From assembly GCA_041739275.1 (NCBI GenBank), contig JBGSOF010000034.1:1-64000 (forward strand): a stretch of 64,000 nt of DNA, read 5' to 3'. Source of the stretch: WGMI01 sp041739275 (GTDB lineage: Bacteria > Bacteroidota > Bacteroidia > Flavobacteriales > Schleiferiaceae). Made by a program: the position numbers and the translations under genes. Below the pieces are notes generated by a model. That model was not told the DNA's origin. It did no database searches and saw nothing but the letters and a program-made list of their open reading frames with translations. The number at the start of each line of letters is the position of its first letter. Within the stretch, counting starts at the first letter, position 1. Positions 17,938 through 27,241 of this stretch are shown piece after piece.

Positions 17938-19848
17938 ATGAATGCAAATCCTTATCAGCCCATACGACAAGCTTTGATTCAGGCGGGAGGCAAGGGCAGT
18001 CGGTTGGGAAGCCTGAGCGTTCAACGCCCAAAACCGCTTCAAGTTGTGCACGGAAAACCCGTGCTCGAGTGGCAAATCGAGTGGTGCGCAGACTGGGGTA
18101 TTCGCGAGGTGTTTATCGTGGTCAATCACCTCGGCGAACAAATCGAAGAATGGGCGCTCAAAATGGGCAAACAATTCCCCGAAATCGCGATTGAGTGCAT
18201 TCGAGAAGAAGTTCCGCTCGGTTCGGCGGGGATCCTTCCTGAATTGTCCGATCGGCTCGACAGTGAATTTGTTCTGCTCTACGGCGACGTGATCTTCGAC
18301 CTCGACTTCGACCGGCTCTGCCGATTCCACTGGAGCCACCGCGGACTCGCGAGCCTCGCGGTGCACCCCAACGACCATCCTTTCGATTCGGACTTGCTCG
18401 AATGCGACGAACTTGGAAAAGTGACCGCCTTTCACCCCAAGCCACATCTCGAAGGCCTCGACTATCAAAACTTGGTGAATGCCGCGATGTATGTGTTTCG
18501 AAAAGAGCTCATTGACTCGATCGAAAAGGGCATCGCCTCCGATTTCGGGAAAGACGTCTTTAAACCGCTGGCCGAAAAAGGCCTGCTGTATGCCTATCGA
18601 ACACCCGAGTACCTCAAAGACATGGGCACTCCCGATCGAATCGAGCGCGTTTCGTCTGATTTAGCCTCGGGCAAGCCGGCAAGGCGCAATTTGAAGGCCG
18701 AACAAAAGGCGGTCTTTCTCGATCGAGACGGGGTGATCAACATAGATACCGACCTCATTCACAAGCCCGAAGACCTCGTGCTCTTTCCCTTCGCGGCGGC
18801 GGCCATTCAGAGAATCAACCGATCAGATTATCTGTCGATCGGGGTTACCAACCAGAGCGTTGTGGCGCGGGGGCTAACGGACCTCGAGGGCTTGAGGGCC
18901 ATTCACAACCGCCTTGAAACGGCCTTGGGGCTTGGAGGAGCCTTTCTCGACGACCTCTTTTTCTGCCCACACCATCCCGATGGGGGGTTTCCGGGCGAAC
19001 GACCCGAGTTTAAAGTCGACTGCCCCTGCCGCAAGCCGAAACCCGGAATGCTGTTGGATGCGGCGAATCGCTATCACATCGATTTAAAGCGCTCTTGGAT
19101 GGTCGGCGACAACGAACGAGACGTCCTCGCCGGACGAGCCGCGGGCTGCAGAACCATCGGGGTGCGAACAGGCCACGGACTCAAGCGAAGCCGCATCGCA
19201 CCAGACCTCATGGCCGAAGACCTCGCTGAAGCCGTTCATTTGATTCTCGACCGGCCCTGGCAATTTGCCATACGCGACGTGCTCGAAGCTCTCGACGCCC
19301 GACCCCAAACAGCACAGCGCCGTGTGATCCTGGTTGGCGGAAACAGCCGAAGCGGGAAGAGCAGTTTGAGCCGTTTTCTGAGCTGGGAACTCGAGGCCGA
19401 AGGCATCCCAAATCAGATTTTGAGATTGGACGATTGGATTAAACCCAAGGCGCAAAGACCCGCCGAGACCGGAGTATTGGACAATTTCGATACCCCTCGG
19501 CTCGCAGGCGATTTTGAGCGCGTGCTTCGGGGCGAGACCGTGCGGGTGGAGACTCCCTATGCACACCATCCCGAGCAGCCCAGCGAGTTGGTTGAATACA
19601 ACTGCCCGGCAGAGCAATGGCTCATCGTCGAAGGGGTCATCGCCTTGATGGTTCCGGAGCTTCGCGACCAAGCCGATCTCAAAGTATTTGTAACGTGTTC
19701 AGAAGAAATACGAAAGCAGCGCTTTGTCGATTTTTATCGCTGGAAAGGGCGGACAGATGACGATATCGAGGCTTTGTATGCGCTTCGAGCTCCGATTGAG
19801 TATATACCCGTAGACGCAAGCGCGGTCTGGGCCGATGTGGTCGTCTGA
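17938..19848 (+). CDS. Three-domain heptose enzyme: nucleotidyltransferase, HAD phosphatase, P-loop kinase
   Basis: This 636-residue protein joins three domains. Residues 1-240 are a sugar nucleotidyltransferase (IQAGGKGSRLGSL, then LGSAGIL and LYGDVIFD), like HddC/GmhC. Residues 258-430 are a HAD-IIIA phosphatase like GmhB: DxD motif FLDRDGVIN, the zinc-type Cys/His cluster CPHHPDGG...CPCRKPKPG and MVGDNERD. Residues 461-636 are a P-loop kinase-like domain (GGNSRSGKSS), resembling uridine kinase, with a possible lid arginine region near RKQRFVDFYRWKGR. The first two domains supply the last two steps to GDP-D-glycero-D-manno-heptose; HddA and GmhA lie next to it downstream. The kinase domain's substrate is unknown. 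NTase-HAD fusions are familiar to me in Bacteroidota; the third domain is not. Confidence 0.85.
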   Translation: MNANPYQPIRQALIQAGGKGSRLGSLSVQRPKPLQVVHGKPVLEWQIEWCADWGIREVFIVVNHLGEQIEEWALKMGKQFPEIAIECIREEVPLGSAGILPELSDRLDSEFVLLYGDVIFDLDFDRLCRFHWSHRGLASLAVHPNDHPFDSDLLECDELGKVTAFHPKPHLEGLDYQNLVNAAMYVFRKELIDSIEKGIASDFGKDVFKPLAEKGLLYAYRTPEYLKDMGTPDRIERVSSDLASGKPARRNLKAEQKAVFLDRDGVINIDTDLIHKPEDLVLFPFAAAAIQRINRSDYLSIGVTNQSVVARGLTDLEGLRAIHNRLETALGLGGAFLDDLFFCPHHPDGGFPGERPEFKVDCPCRKPKPGMLLDAANRYHIDLKRSWMVGDNERDVLAGRAAGCRTIGVRTGHGLKRSRIAPDLMAEDLAEAVHLILDRPWQFAIRDVLEALDARPQTAQRRVILVGGNSRSGKSSLSRFLSWELEAEGIPNQILRLDDWIKPKAQRPAETGVLDNFDTPRLAGDFERVLRGETVRVETPYAHHPEQPSELVEYNCPAEQWLIVEGVIALMVPELRDQADLKVFVTCSEEIRKQRFVDFYRWKGRTDDDIEALYALRAPIEYIPVDASAVWADVVV

Positions 19849-20357
19849 CAGAGCTCGCGTGTCGGCATAGAGAAGGGAGATCAAGGGCACCGCACTTTCG
19901 AGTGTTTTAGCTCAATAGAGGCTGTGGATGATGTTTTGAGGCCGGCGAAGTGCGCCATAAATGCGTTGCGTATTCTGTCGTGATCGTTTGATAAGAATAA
20001 GTAGGAATATTCGTTCTCAATAACGACCTTTACGGCAGGAGGTGGCGGAGGGCTAGGAGGATGATTGGGCGGGCCCGCTCGGGAATTTTTGTGAAATAAA
20101 CAAGAATTGAACGAATAATTTGTCAACATAGTCGTTCGTCATACGTCCCTTTAGCAACTTCCCCGCATCCCCTCAAACACCCCAAAACAGGGCATGGGCG
20201 AGCTCGGCTTAGGTCCTACTGCTCAAAGGAATTCGAACATTCCGTCCAAGACGCCATCTTCATCTACGCATAAAGCGGAACGTCGAATTTCAACGTCCGC
20301 AAGCCCTTTCCCTCGATCGGCATACCAAGCCAGCGTTCGCTGCCTTAATTTCGAAGC
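19849..20357 (+). other. Non-coding gap inside the heptose cluster
   Basis: About 509 bases between the fusion gene and hddA. A short minus-strand frame at 19881-20129 has a proline run (PPNHPPSPPPPP), no recognisable domain and no neighbour logic; I do not call it. The rest is low-complexity and AT-rich near 19980-20110. No terminator or clear promoter was recognised, so it is unsettled whether the cluster is one transcript. Confidence 0.4.
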
Positions 20358-21338
20358 GTGATCATTACCCAAACCCCTTTCCGAATCAGTTTTGTAGGCG
20401 GAGGGTCTGATATGGCAGCCTTCTACGAGCGCCAAAAAGGAGCCGTTTTAAGCACGTCTATCGATCGGTACATGTATCTGTCGAGCCATCGCTTTTTCGA
20501 AGCTGGTCAGATCAGGGCCAAGTACAGCCTCACCGAAACCGTAGAACAAGTCTCTGAACTCAAGCACCCGATTATTCGCACAGCACTGCAAATGATGGGC
20601 ATCGAAGGCGGAATCGAAATCAGCTCCATAGCCGATGTGCCCTCGGGTACGGGCATGGGTTCGAGCTCTTCGTTCACGGTCGGTTTGCTGCACAACCTCT
20701 CGGCCTGGAGCAAGCGCTACGTCAGCAAAGACGAACTCGCCCGCATGGCTTGCGAAATTGAGATCGAGCGCCTGGGCGAGCCCATTGGCAAGCAAGATCA
20801 ATATGCGGCGGCCTACGGGGGTCTCAACCTCATCGAATTCCTGCCCGACGGAAGCGTGCGTGTTGAGCCCCAGCATATTGCTTCGGAGAGAAAATCACAA
20901 CTGGAGGCTCGGCTATTGATGTTTTACACCGGCACCCAGCGCAGCGCTTCGGCGATTTTAGGCGAACAACAGCGCAACGTCTCGCAAGATGACAAGTTCC
21001 GGGCCCTGTCTGAAATGGTCGAATTGGTGTACGAGCTGCAAAAAGTGCTCTACTCCGGCGACCTCGACGATTTTGGCCGCATTCTTCACCAAAACTGGGA
21101 ACTCAAAAAAGCCTTGGCTTCGGGCATCAGCAATGGGCCCATCGACCAGGCCTACGAGGCCGCGCGTAAAGCGGGGGCATTGGGTGGAAAACTCCTTGGC
21201 GCGGGCGGAGGTGGTTTTTTGTTATTTTACTGCAGAGAAGAACTGCAAACAGCCGTAACTGACGCACTTTCAACGCTTCGTCCGTTTGATTTTCGATTTG
21301 AAAACGAAGGCTCCAAACTCATTTACTATGGCCATTGA
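20358..21338 (+). CDS. hddA: D-glycero-alpha-D-manno-heptose 7-phosphate kinase (GHMP kinase)
   Basis: A 326-residue GHMP kinase. The family N-terminus IITQTPFRISFVGGGSD begins right at GTG 20358, which is therefore taken as the start. The ATP-binding motif DVPSGTGMGSSSSFT is near residues 95-110 and the third GHMP motif GKLLGAGGGGFLLFY is near the C-terminus. HddA phosphorylates D-glycero-D-manno-heptose 7-phosphate at C1. Together with the fused phosphatase and nucleotidyltransferase upstream and GmhA downstream it completes the GDP-heptose route. Its last 11 bases overlap gmhA. Confidence 0.88.
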   Translation: MIITQTPFRISFVGGGSDMAAFYERQKGAVLSTSIDRYMYLSSHRFFEAGQIRAKYSLTETVEQVSELKHPIIRTALQMMGIEGGIEISSIADVPSGTGMGSSSSFTVGLLHNLSAWSKRYVSKDELARMACEIEIERLGEPIGKQDQYAAAYGGLNLIEFLPDGSVRVEPQHIASERKSQLEARLLMFYTGTQRSASAILGEQQRNVSQDDKFRALSEMVELVYELQKVLYSGDLDDFGRILHQNWELKKALASGISNGPIDQAYEAARKAGALGGKLLGAGGGGFLLFYCREELQTAVTDALSTLRPFDFRFENEGSKLIYYGH

Positions 21339-21939
21339 ACGTCCCTCGGAATACCGAGACCTCCTGCTCAAAACACTTTCGGCGCTCGACCTCGAAGCCG
21401 TCGATAAACTCGTCGACTATTTTCTCGAAACCCGCGAAAAGGGGGGCAATATCTACACCTTTGGCAACGGGGGCAGCGGGGCTACGGCCACCCACGCCGC
21501 GGGCGACTTTCTGAAAGGGGCATCCTACGGGCTCGACAAGCGGTTTAAGATGATTTGCCTCAACGACAATCTGCCCGCGATGATGGCCATTGCCAACGAT
21601 ATTGGCTACGACGACATCTTTGTCGAGACAATCAAAAACTATCTCGGCCCCAACGATTTAGCCATTGGCATTTCGGGCTCGGGCAACAGCCTGAATGTGG
21701 TGAAAGCCCTTGAGTACGCAAAGGAAAGAGGAGTGCGTACGGTGGCCATGTGTGGCTTTAAAGGAGGTAAAATCAGAGAAATAGCCGATTTAGCGATTCA
21801 TGCGGAGGTCATGGACATGGAAGTGACCGAAGACGTGCATATGGCGGTCTTCAATATGGTGAAAAAGGTGGTGATGGCGCGTTTGTTGGGAGACAAACCC
21901 AGCATGGGGGGCGTCTACGATGCCCGCATCAACGGCTAA
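21328..21939 (+). CDS. gmhA: Phosphoheptose isomerase-like SIS domain protein
   Basis: This 203-residue SIS-domain protein converts sedoheptulose 7-phosphate to D-glycero-D-manno-heptose 7-phosphate, the entry step of heptose synthesis. Motifs: IYTFGNGGSGATATHAAGDF and GISGSGNSLNVVKALEYA, the two phosphosugar-binding loops. ATG 21328 is preferred over an upstream frame extension from 21286, since MAIERPSEYRDLLLKTL fits the family start and overlaps the hddA stop by 11 bases (coupled). The assignment to heptose rather than another phosphosugar rests on its neighbours. Confidence 0.85.
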   Translation: MAIERPSEYRDLLLKTLSALDLEAVDKLVDYFLETREKGGNIYTFGNGGSGATATHAAGDFLKGASYGLDKRFKMICLNDNLPAMMAIANDIGYDDIFVETIKNYLGPNDLAIGISGSGNSLNVVKALEYAKERGVRTVAMCGFKGGKIREIADLAIHAEVMDMEVTEDVHMAVFNMVKKVVMARLLGDKPSMGGVYDARING

Positions 21940-22901
21940 AGCCAGTTGTTTCGCTTGAAGTAAAAAAGTGTCAGGCCGCTCGAAAGGGCCATGAGCAAGA
22001 GCGCGAAGGGATAACCCCAATTCTGAGCCAGTTCGGGCATCACGCGAAAGTTCATGCCGTAAATGCTCGCAATCAAGGTCGGAGGCATAAAGATGACCGT
22101 CACAACGGTAAAAATCTTGATGATCTTGCTTTGCTCGATGTTCAAAAGACCCAAAAAAGTGTTCTGAAGATATTCGAGGCGCTCGAAATTGAACTGGGTG
22201 TGGTCGAGAAGCGACCCGACGTCCTTAATCATCACTCTCAGTTTGGCATACTCCTCTTTCGGGAAATGCGTGCTCTTGAGAATGCTCGAAATGATTCGTT
22301 GCTTGTCGACGATATTTTCGCGAATCAGCATCGTCACCTCTTGAAAATGGTTGATCCGAATCAGCAATTGTTCGTCCAAATTCCGCTCTACGGCAAGCTC
22401 TCGGCTGATCTCGGCAATTTCGCGGGCAATGCTCTCGAGAAAGTCGGCATCAAAGTCGATGCGGGTTTCAAACAGCCAGAGAAAAATGGCAAAGTTATTT
22501 GTTAACTCGCTCCCCTGCTGCAAGATACGCTTCTGCCCATCGTCGAACGACTTGAGCTCGACGTTCCTTTGGGTGATGAGTATGGAGCCGTGCAGAATGA
22601 ATGAAACAGGCTCGTTGCGGTAACCCTCGGAGGTCTTTACGAGGAAGTTCGAGTTGATGTTGATTTCTCCGGGCACTTCGCTGTACTTCGAGCTCGACTC
22701 GATTTCTTCGGCTTCTTGCCGGGTAAAGAGCTCGGTTTCAAATTTCTGCTCGACAAACTGTCGTTCGTCCGCGCTGCCGTTTAAAATGTCGATCCACAAA
22801 ATGTCTTCGGGGCGCATCGAGCGCACTTCGTCCAAGTCGGTCGTGAGCCGAATAGACGCCTGGTTTGGCTTGTGGGCGGGAATAGAGTAAAATCGCAACA
22901 C
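21936..22901 (-). CDS. corA: CorA-type magnesium/divalent cation transporter
   Basis: The C-terminus contains the hallmark YGMNF pore motif (IASIYGMNFRVMPELAQN) between two transmembrane helices (about FTVVTVIFMPPTLIASI and FALLLMALSSGLTLFYF). The N-terminal two-thirds are a soluble acidic and helical funnel. The product should be about 321 residues from GTG 22901 (VLRFYSIPAHK), the likely family start; the frame is open to TTG 22955. It forms a homopentameric inner-membrane channel for Mg2+ and possibly other divalents. Its stop overlaps the gmhA stop by 4 bases in convergent orientation. Confidence 0.9.
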   Translation of the reverse strand: MLRFYSIPAHKPNQASIRLTTDLDEVRSMRPEDILWIDILNGSADERQFVEQKFETELFTRQEAEEIESSSKYSEVPGEININSNFLVKTSEGYRNEPVSFILHGSILITQRNVELKSFDDGQKRILQQGSELTNNFAIFLWLFETRIDFDADFLESIAREIAEISRELAVERNLDEQLLIRINHFQEVTMLIRENIVDKQRIISSILKSTHFPKEEYAKLRVMIKDVGSLLDHTQFNFERLEYLQNTFLGLLNIEQSKIIKIFTVVTVIFMPPTLIASIYGMNFRVMPELAQNWGYPFALLLMALSSGLTLFYFKRNNWL

Positions 22902-23018
22902 AGTGCGAAGGTAACCTGCCCGAAGTTGAATCGGTTCGGTTAAAAATTCAGTCAAAATTCGAACCCGAGAATCGACAAAATATTTCTACTTTTCGCTGCA
23001 ATCCTAACCAAGAGAATT

Positions 23019-26000
23019 ATGAAAATCAGCTACTTTGGCTTTGCCGTGGGCATGCTGTTGGCCTTTGGTGCCACAGCTTCCGCTCAGAGCGCTTCTTCGG
23101 AAGAAATTCGAGTCGAACTCGATGGAACCGTGCAAAGCTTTGAGGCTTCGCCGAATAGACTCTATCTCCGCTTTGCGACCGGCGTTTCGAACGAACAGAT
23201 CTCGCGCCTCGTTCAGCAGAGCCCTTATTTTCAATCAATTACTGAAGATAGTTTCTTAAAATCTCCCGTGGGAGTTCTCGTTCGCACCCGTCCGGGCGTC
23301 GATGTTCAGACCGCGCTCAAGGCTGTGCTCGCTTGGAACGAAATTGACTTCGCTAGCCGCGGTTTGATTTTCTCAGACGGAATCGAAGAATTCCCGCTGC
23401 CCGAACTCCATGTGGTGTTGAACCCGGGAGCTCAAGAATCTGATCTTCGCAGGGCTGCAGCCCAGATGGGCGCGACCTCGGTCGAAAAAGGTTTTCTCGA
23501 TCGACATTACGTCCTTTCTCTCAACAAAAACGCCCAACTGAGCGTGCTCGATTGGGCCCGGCTGTGGTCGGACGATGCACGCTTTGAGTTTGCCGAACCG
23601 AACATGCTCAAATTGCTCAAACGCATGAGCACCAACGACCCGGCTTTGAGTTTGCAGTGGGCCTTGAACAATACGGGCAGCGCTTCGCAATACAGCGGCA
23701 CGCCCGGAGCCGATATGGACGTTTTTAGAGCTTGGACTTGTGGTACGGGGAGTTCGAACATCAAAGTGGCTATTATCGACGAAGGTGTTGATTTGGCGCA
23801 TCCCGACCTCACGGCGAGTTTGCTTCCGGGCTTCGACGGAACGGGATTGGGCAGCAACGGGGGAATGTCGAACGACGATGCCCACGGAACGGCCTGTGCC
23901 GGAATTGTAGCGGCCACCGGCAACAACAACCTGGGCAGTGCGGGCGTGGCTTATGGTGTAAAAATTATCCCGGTGCGGATCGCGTATTCCGATGCCTTCG
24001 GTAACTGGATTACGACTGATGCAGGCATCGGCAGCTCCATTACGTGGGCCTGGCAAACCGCGGGGGCCGATATTTTGAGCAACAGTTGGGGAGGCGGTAG
24101 CTCGAGCAGCCTGATTTCTACCCCTTGTCAAAATGCTGTTTCTTCGGGCAGAAGCGGTTTGGGCGCACCCGTCTTGTTCGCCGCGGGCAATGGAAACGGA
24201 AGTGTCAGTTATCCCGCAACGCTCACAGAAGTAATCGCCGTTGCTGCGACGAGTATGTGCGATCAGCGCAAAAGCCCTTCGTCTTGCGACGGAGAAACCT
24301 GGTGGGGAAGCGACTTCGGTACAAGCCTCGACATCGCGGCTCCCGGTGTTAAAATCTACACCACCGACATCAGTGGGGGTGCGGGATACGATGCCGGAGA
24401 CTACTTTCCGACCTTTAACGGAACTTCTTCGGCCACGCCCAATGCGGCGGGCGTTATGGCCTTGATTCTCTCTAAATATCCCGGCATCAGCGGGGCCAAT
24501 GCACGGATGCTCATCGAGCAGAGCTGCGAAAAGGTAGGGGGCTATACGTATGTTCCCAATGCCTTCCAACCCACAGGCACCTGGAGCAGCGATCTGGGCT
24601 ACGGCAGGGTCAATGCCTATGCGGCCTGCAAAGGAGCCGAAGCCATGTCAATCGGAACGGTTGCCGTACTTACGAACCCCATCAATGTTCAAGGTTCGAT
24701 TTGTCCCAGTTCAACCATTCTCGTGCCCTATTCGGCCCTGGGGGTGTTCAATGCAAACAACGTCTTTACAGTCCAACTGAGCGATGCATTTGGCTCTTTC
24801 TCCAATCCGGTCGCCATCGCCAATGTCTTGAGTCTCCAAGGCGGGGTGATCTCGGCCAGCATCCCCGCGAACACTCCCCTGGGTTCGGGTTATCGCATTC
24901 GCGTCGTTTCTTCTTCACCGGCTGCGATTGGCAGCGACAACGGCAGCAATTTGACGGTCAGCGGTTTTTGTCTTTCAACATCAAATCCTTCGAGCACGAA
25001 CTGGTGTCCGGGAGATGTCGTCAGCGTGCCGTACACCTTGAGTGGAACGGTGAATGCGGGGAATATCTTCAGTTTGCAGCTCTCAAACGCCAGCGGAAGC
25101 TTCTCAAGCCCAACAGTTTTAGCGACTCAGGCGGGCACGAGCTCCGGAGTGTTCAGCTATACGGTGAGCAGTTCGATTTCGTCGGGTACGGGTTATTTGC
25201 TGCGCGTTGTAGCGAGCAATCCATCGGCCACCGGAAGTCCAAACAGCACGGTCTTTGCCATTAACAACAACTGCCCCTATTGCCTGGGCGGCAATGTTTT
25301 AACCGCTCCTACAGGCAGCTTTAGCGATGGAAGCGGGGCGAATTTGTACAATGCCAACACCGATTGCAACTGGCTGATTCAACCTGCCGGAGCTTCGACT
25401 ATTACGCTTTCGTTCAGCTTCTTCGATACAGAGGGTGGGTACGATTATGTCCGAGTCTACGATGGAACCAACACAGGCGCCGCGCTTCTGGGTCAGTACT
25501 CGGGCAGCAGCTTACCCGCTGCTGTAACCAGCACCGGCGGAAGCATGTATGTTCGGTTTACCTCCGACAACATCGTTCAAGACAATGGTTGGAATGCCAG
25601 CTACACTTCTACCATTGTCGGGGGGAATTCCATTAGCACTTCTTTAGCGAGTACGCCTCCCTGTTTGGGAGCGGCAAACCCGGTAACGGTGAATTATACC
25701 ATTGGCGGCACCTACAATGCGGGCAATGTGTTCACAGTTGAATTGAGCGACCAAACCGGAAGCTTTGCCAGCCCGTTGGCCATTGGCAGTGTGTCATCGA
25801 CCTCAGCAGGAAGCATCAATGCGGTAGTCCCTTTCAATTTGATCTCGGGTTCGACCTACTTGATTCGAGTGGTTTCAAGCAACCCTGCAGTTGTGGGTAG
25901 CAGCCTTGCCCTCGTTTCGAATTGCCCGGCATGTGGCTTGAACACCCCGCTGACGGCTCAGGCCGATACCTTTAGCGATGGCTCGGGCAATTTGAATTAT

Positions 26001-27092
26001 CTAAACAACCTGCTCTGCAGCTGGCTCATTTCGCCCTCAGACCCAAATACCCAGTCGATTGATCTTGGATTCATCGCTTTCAACACCGAAAGTGGGTATG
26101 ATTATGTTCGGGTGTACGACGGTTCAAACAATTCAGCTCCTCTGTTGGGTACGTTTGATGGAACGACGCTTCCTTCGATGGTCTCGAGTAGTGGACCTGT
26201 GATGTATGTTGAATTCGACACGGACATCAGCGTGACATTTACAGGTTGGACGGCCTATTACAGCTCTACGGTAGTGAACCCCTGCCCTTCACCCATTGTG
26301 GCGCAGACCACTGTGGTCAAAGCTCCCTTCTGTGCCGGCGACCTGGCCACGGTCAAAGTGGGTTATTCGGGCGGAAGCGGTCCCAAGTCGATCTTGTGGA
26401 GCACCGGGGCGACGAGCAAGTTTATTACGGTTCCCGCGGGTACATATACCGTTACGGTCAGCGATGCGCTGTGCTCTGCCACCGACACCGTGGTGGTGAC
26501 CAATCCGGCCAATTCGGATATGGCGGTTACCGGGGTGGTAGTGACCAAGAGTGGGGCTCAGATTTTCAACGTGAGTTGGGCGCCGCCGGTGGCTGTACCC
26601 GGAAAGACGTTGATTGGCTATCGCGTAGCCTACCGCCTGCGCGGAACCACGACCTTCAACCAATTGCCGCTCACGACCAACCTGACCGCTGCCGTCAACT
26701 TTACGGGACTCGGATTGTGCAATGGCAACTACGACTTTACGGTCTATACCCGCTTTAGCAATAGCGGTACTCCGACCACCTCGGCTCCGGCTTGTTTCGT
26801 GAGCCGTGGTTACAACGGCGGCAGCTGCAAAGCCACTGAATTTGTGGAAGGTGAAGAGTATGCGGACTTCGACTTCACCGTCTACCCCAACCCCACCCAA
26901 GGCATGGTCTACGTCGAAGCCCCTGCGGGCACTGCCCTTGAAGTGTACGACCTGCGCGGAAGCAAGCTCCTCGAAGCCCAAACCCAAAACGGCTCGCATA
27001 CGCTGGATCTCTCGGCCTATGCCAAGGGCGTTTACTTGCTCCGCCTCCAAACCGGCGAGCGCGTGGAAACCCAGCGCATCATGCGGGAGTAA
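23019..27092 (+). CDS. Secreted S8 peptidase with two CUB domains and T9SS sorting domain
   Basis: A 1357-residue exoprotein. Signal peptide at 1-23 (MKISYFGFAVGMLLAFGATA). A propeptide-like region reaches about residue 200. Subtilisin domain: Asp254 in VAIIDEGVD, His289 in DDAHGTACAG, Ser470 in NGTSSATP. Then follow Ig-like repeats (NAGNIFSLQLSNASGSF) alternating with two CUB domains, recognised by FDTEGGYDYVRVYDGT and FNTESGYDYVRVYDGS. The C-terminal cassette has a SprB-like repeat (KSILWSTGATSKF), an FN3-like domain (GYRVAYRLRGTTTFNQL) and a T9SS type A domain (FDFTVYPNPTQGMVY... GVYLLRLQTG). The cassette is almost repeated in the next gene. A terminator follows at 27119-27150. Confidence 0.93.
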   Translation: MKISYFGFAVGMLLAFGATASAQSASSEEIRVELDGTVQSFEASPNRLYLRFATGVSNEQISRLVQQSPYFQSITEDSFLKSPVGVLVRTRPGVDVQTALKAVLAWNEIDFASRGLIFSDGIEEFPLPELHVVLNPGAQESDLRRAAAQMGATSVEKGFLDRHYVLSLNKNAQLSVLDWARLWSDDARFEFAEPNMLKLLKRMSTNDPALSLQWALNNTGSASQYSGTPGADMDVFRAWTCGTGSSNIKVAIIDEGVDLAHPDLTASLLPGFDGTGLGSNGGMSNDDAHGTACAGIVAATGNNNLGSAGVAYGVKIIPVRIAYSDAFGNWITTDAGIGSSITWAWQTAGADILSNSWGGGSSSSLISTPCQNAVSSGRSGLGAPVLFAAGNGNGSVSYPATLTEVIAVAATSMCDQRKSPSSCDGETWWGSDFGTSLDIAAPGVKIYTTDISGGAGYDAGDYFPTFNGTSSATPNAAGVMALILSKYPGISGANARMLIEQSCEKVGGYTYVPNAFQPTGTWSSDLGYGRVNAYAACKGAEAMSIGTVAVLTNPINVQGSICPSSTILVPYSALGVFNANNVFTVQLSDAFGSFSNPVAIANVLSLQGGVISASIPANTPLGSGYRIRVVSSSPAAIGSDNGSNLTVSGFCLSTSNPSSTNWCPGDVVSVPYTLSGTVNAGNIFSLQLSNASGSFSSPTVLATQAGTSSGVFSYTVSSSISSGTGYLLRVVASNPSATGSPNSTVFAINNNCPYCLGGNVLTAPTGSFSDGSGANLYNANTDCNWLIQPAGASTITLSFSFFDTEGGYDYVRVYDGTNTGAALLGQYSGSSLPAAVTSTGGSMYVRFTSDNIVQDNGWNASYTSTIVGGNSISTSLASTPPCLGAANPVTVNYTIGGTYNAGNVFTVELSDQTGSFASPLAIGSVSSTSAGSINAVVPFNLISGSTYLIRVVSSNPAVVGSSLALVSNCPACGLNTPLTAQADTFSDGSGNLNYLNNLLCSWLISPSDPNTQSIDLGFIAFNTESGYDYVRVYDGSNNSAPLLGTFDGTTLPSMVSSSGPVMYVEFDTDISVTFTGWTAYYSSTVVNPCPSPIVAQTTVVKAPFCAGDLATVKVGYSGGSGPKSILWSTGATSKFITVPAGTYTVTVSDALCSATDTVVVTNPANSDMAVTGVVVTKSGAQIFNVSWAPPVAVPGKTLIGYRVAYRLRGTTTFNQLPLTTNLTAAVNFTGLGLCNGNYDFTVYTRFSNSGTPTTSAPACFVSRGYNGGSCKATEFVEGEEYADFDFTVYPNPTQGMVYVEAPAGTALEVYDLRGSKLLEAQTQNGSHTLDLSAYAKGVYLLRLQTGERVETQRIMRE

Positions 27093-27150
27093 GCGGACAC
27101 TCCTTTAGAACCTTACAAAGCCGCCTCGGGAAACTGGGGCGGTTTTTTTT
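26281..27150 (+). repeat. Shared 3' cassette, copy 1 (SprB-like, FN3, T9SS domain, terminator)
   Basis: The last roughly 810 coding bases of the subtilisin gene, together with its terminator, are closely matched by 28418-29288. Long stretches agree at the DNA level, for example around 26376-26400 and 28512-28536 (cccaagtcgatcttgtgga) and over the VYPNPTQG segment. The genes' 5' parts are unrelated. The identity extends past the stop codon, which points to DNA duplication or gene conversion rather than protein convergence. Confidence 0.85.
27119..27150 (+). terminator. Rho-independent terminator after the subtilisin-CUB gene
   Basis: Stem CCGCC / GGCGG with an interior loop (27121-27142), followed by a run of eight T. 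It is similar to the terminator at 29258-29288, as part of the shared 3' cassette. Confidence 0.8.
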
Positions 27151-27241
27151 GTTCATCGAGATTTAACACCAAATCCCCAAAAACCGAAGGGACACAGCCC
27201 TTTGCGATATCGTAATTTCGACTGCATTAACCTAAGACCTG

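Noticed and set aside
17158..18468. A 436-residue minus-strand protein
   Set aside because: The part above 17898 is antisense to the conserved heptose fusion gene and is of odd composition; the real gene begins at MARFNSS with its membrane segment.
19881..20129. Minus-strand frame with proline run in the heptose cluster gap
   Set aside because: Short, low-complexity, no recognised domain, no leader and no promoter.
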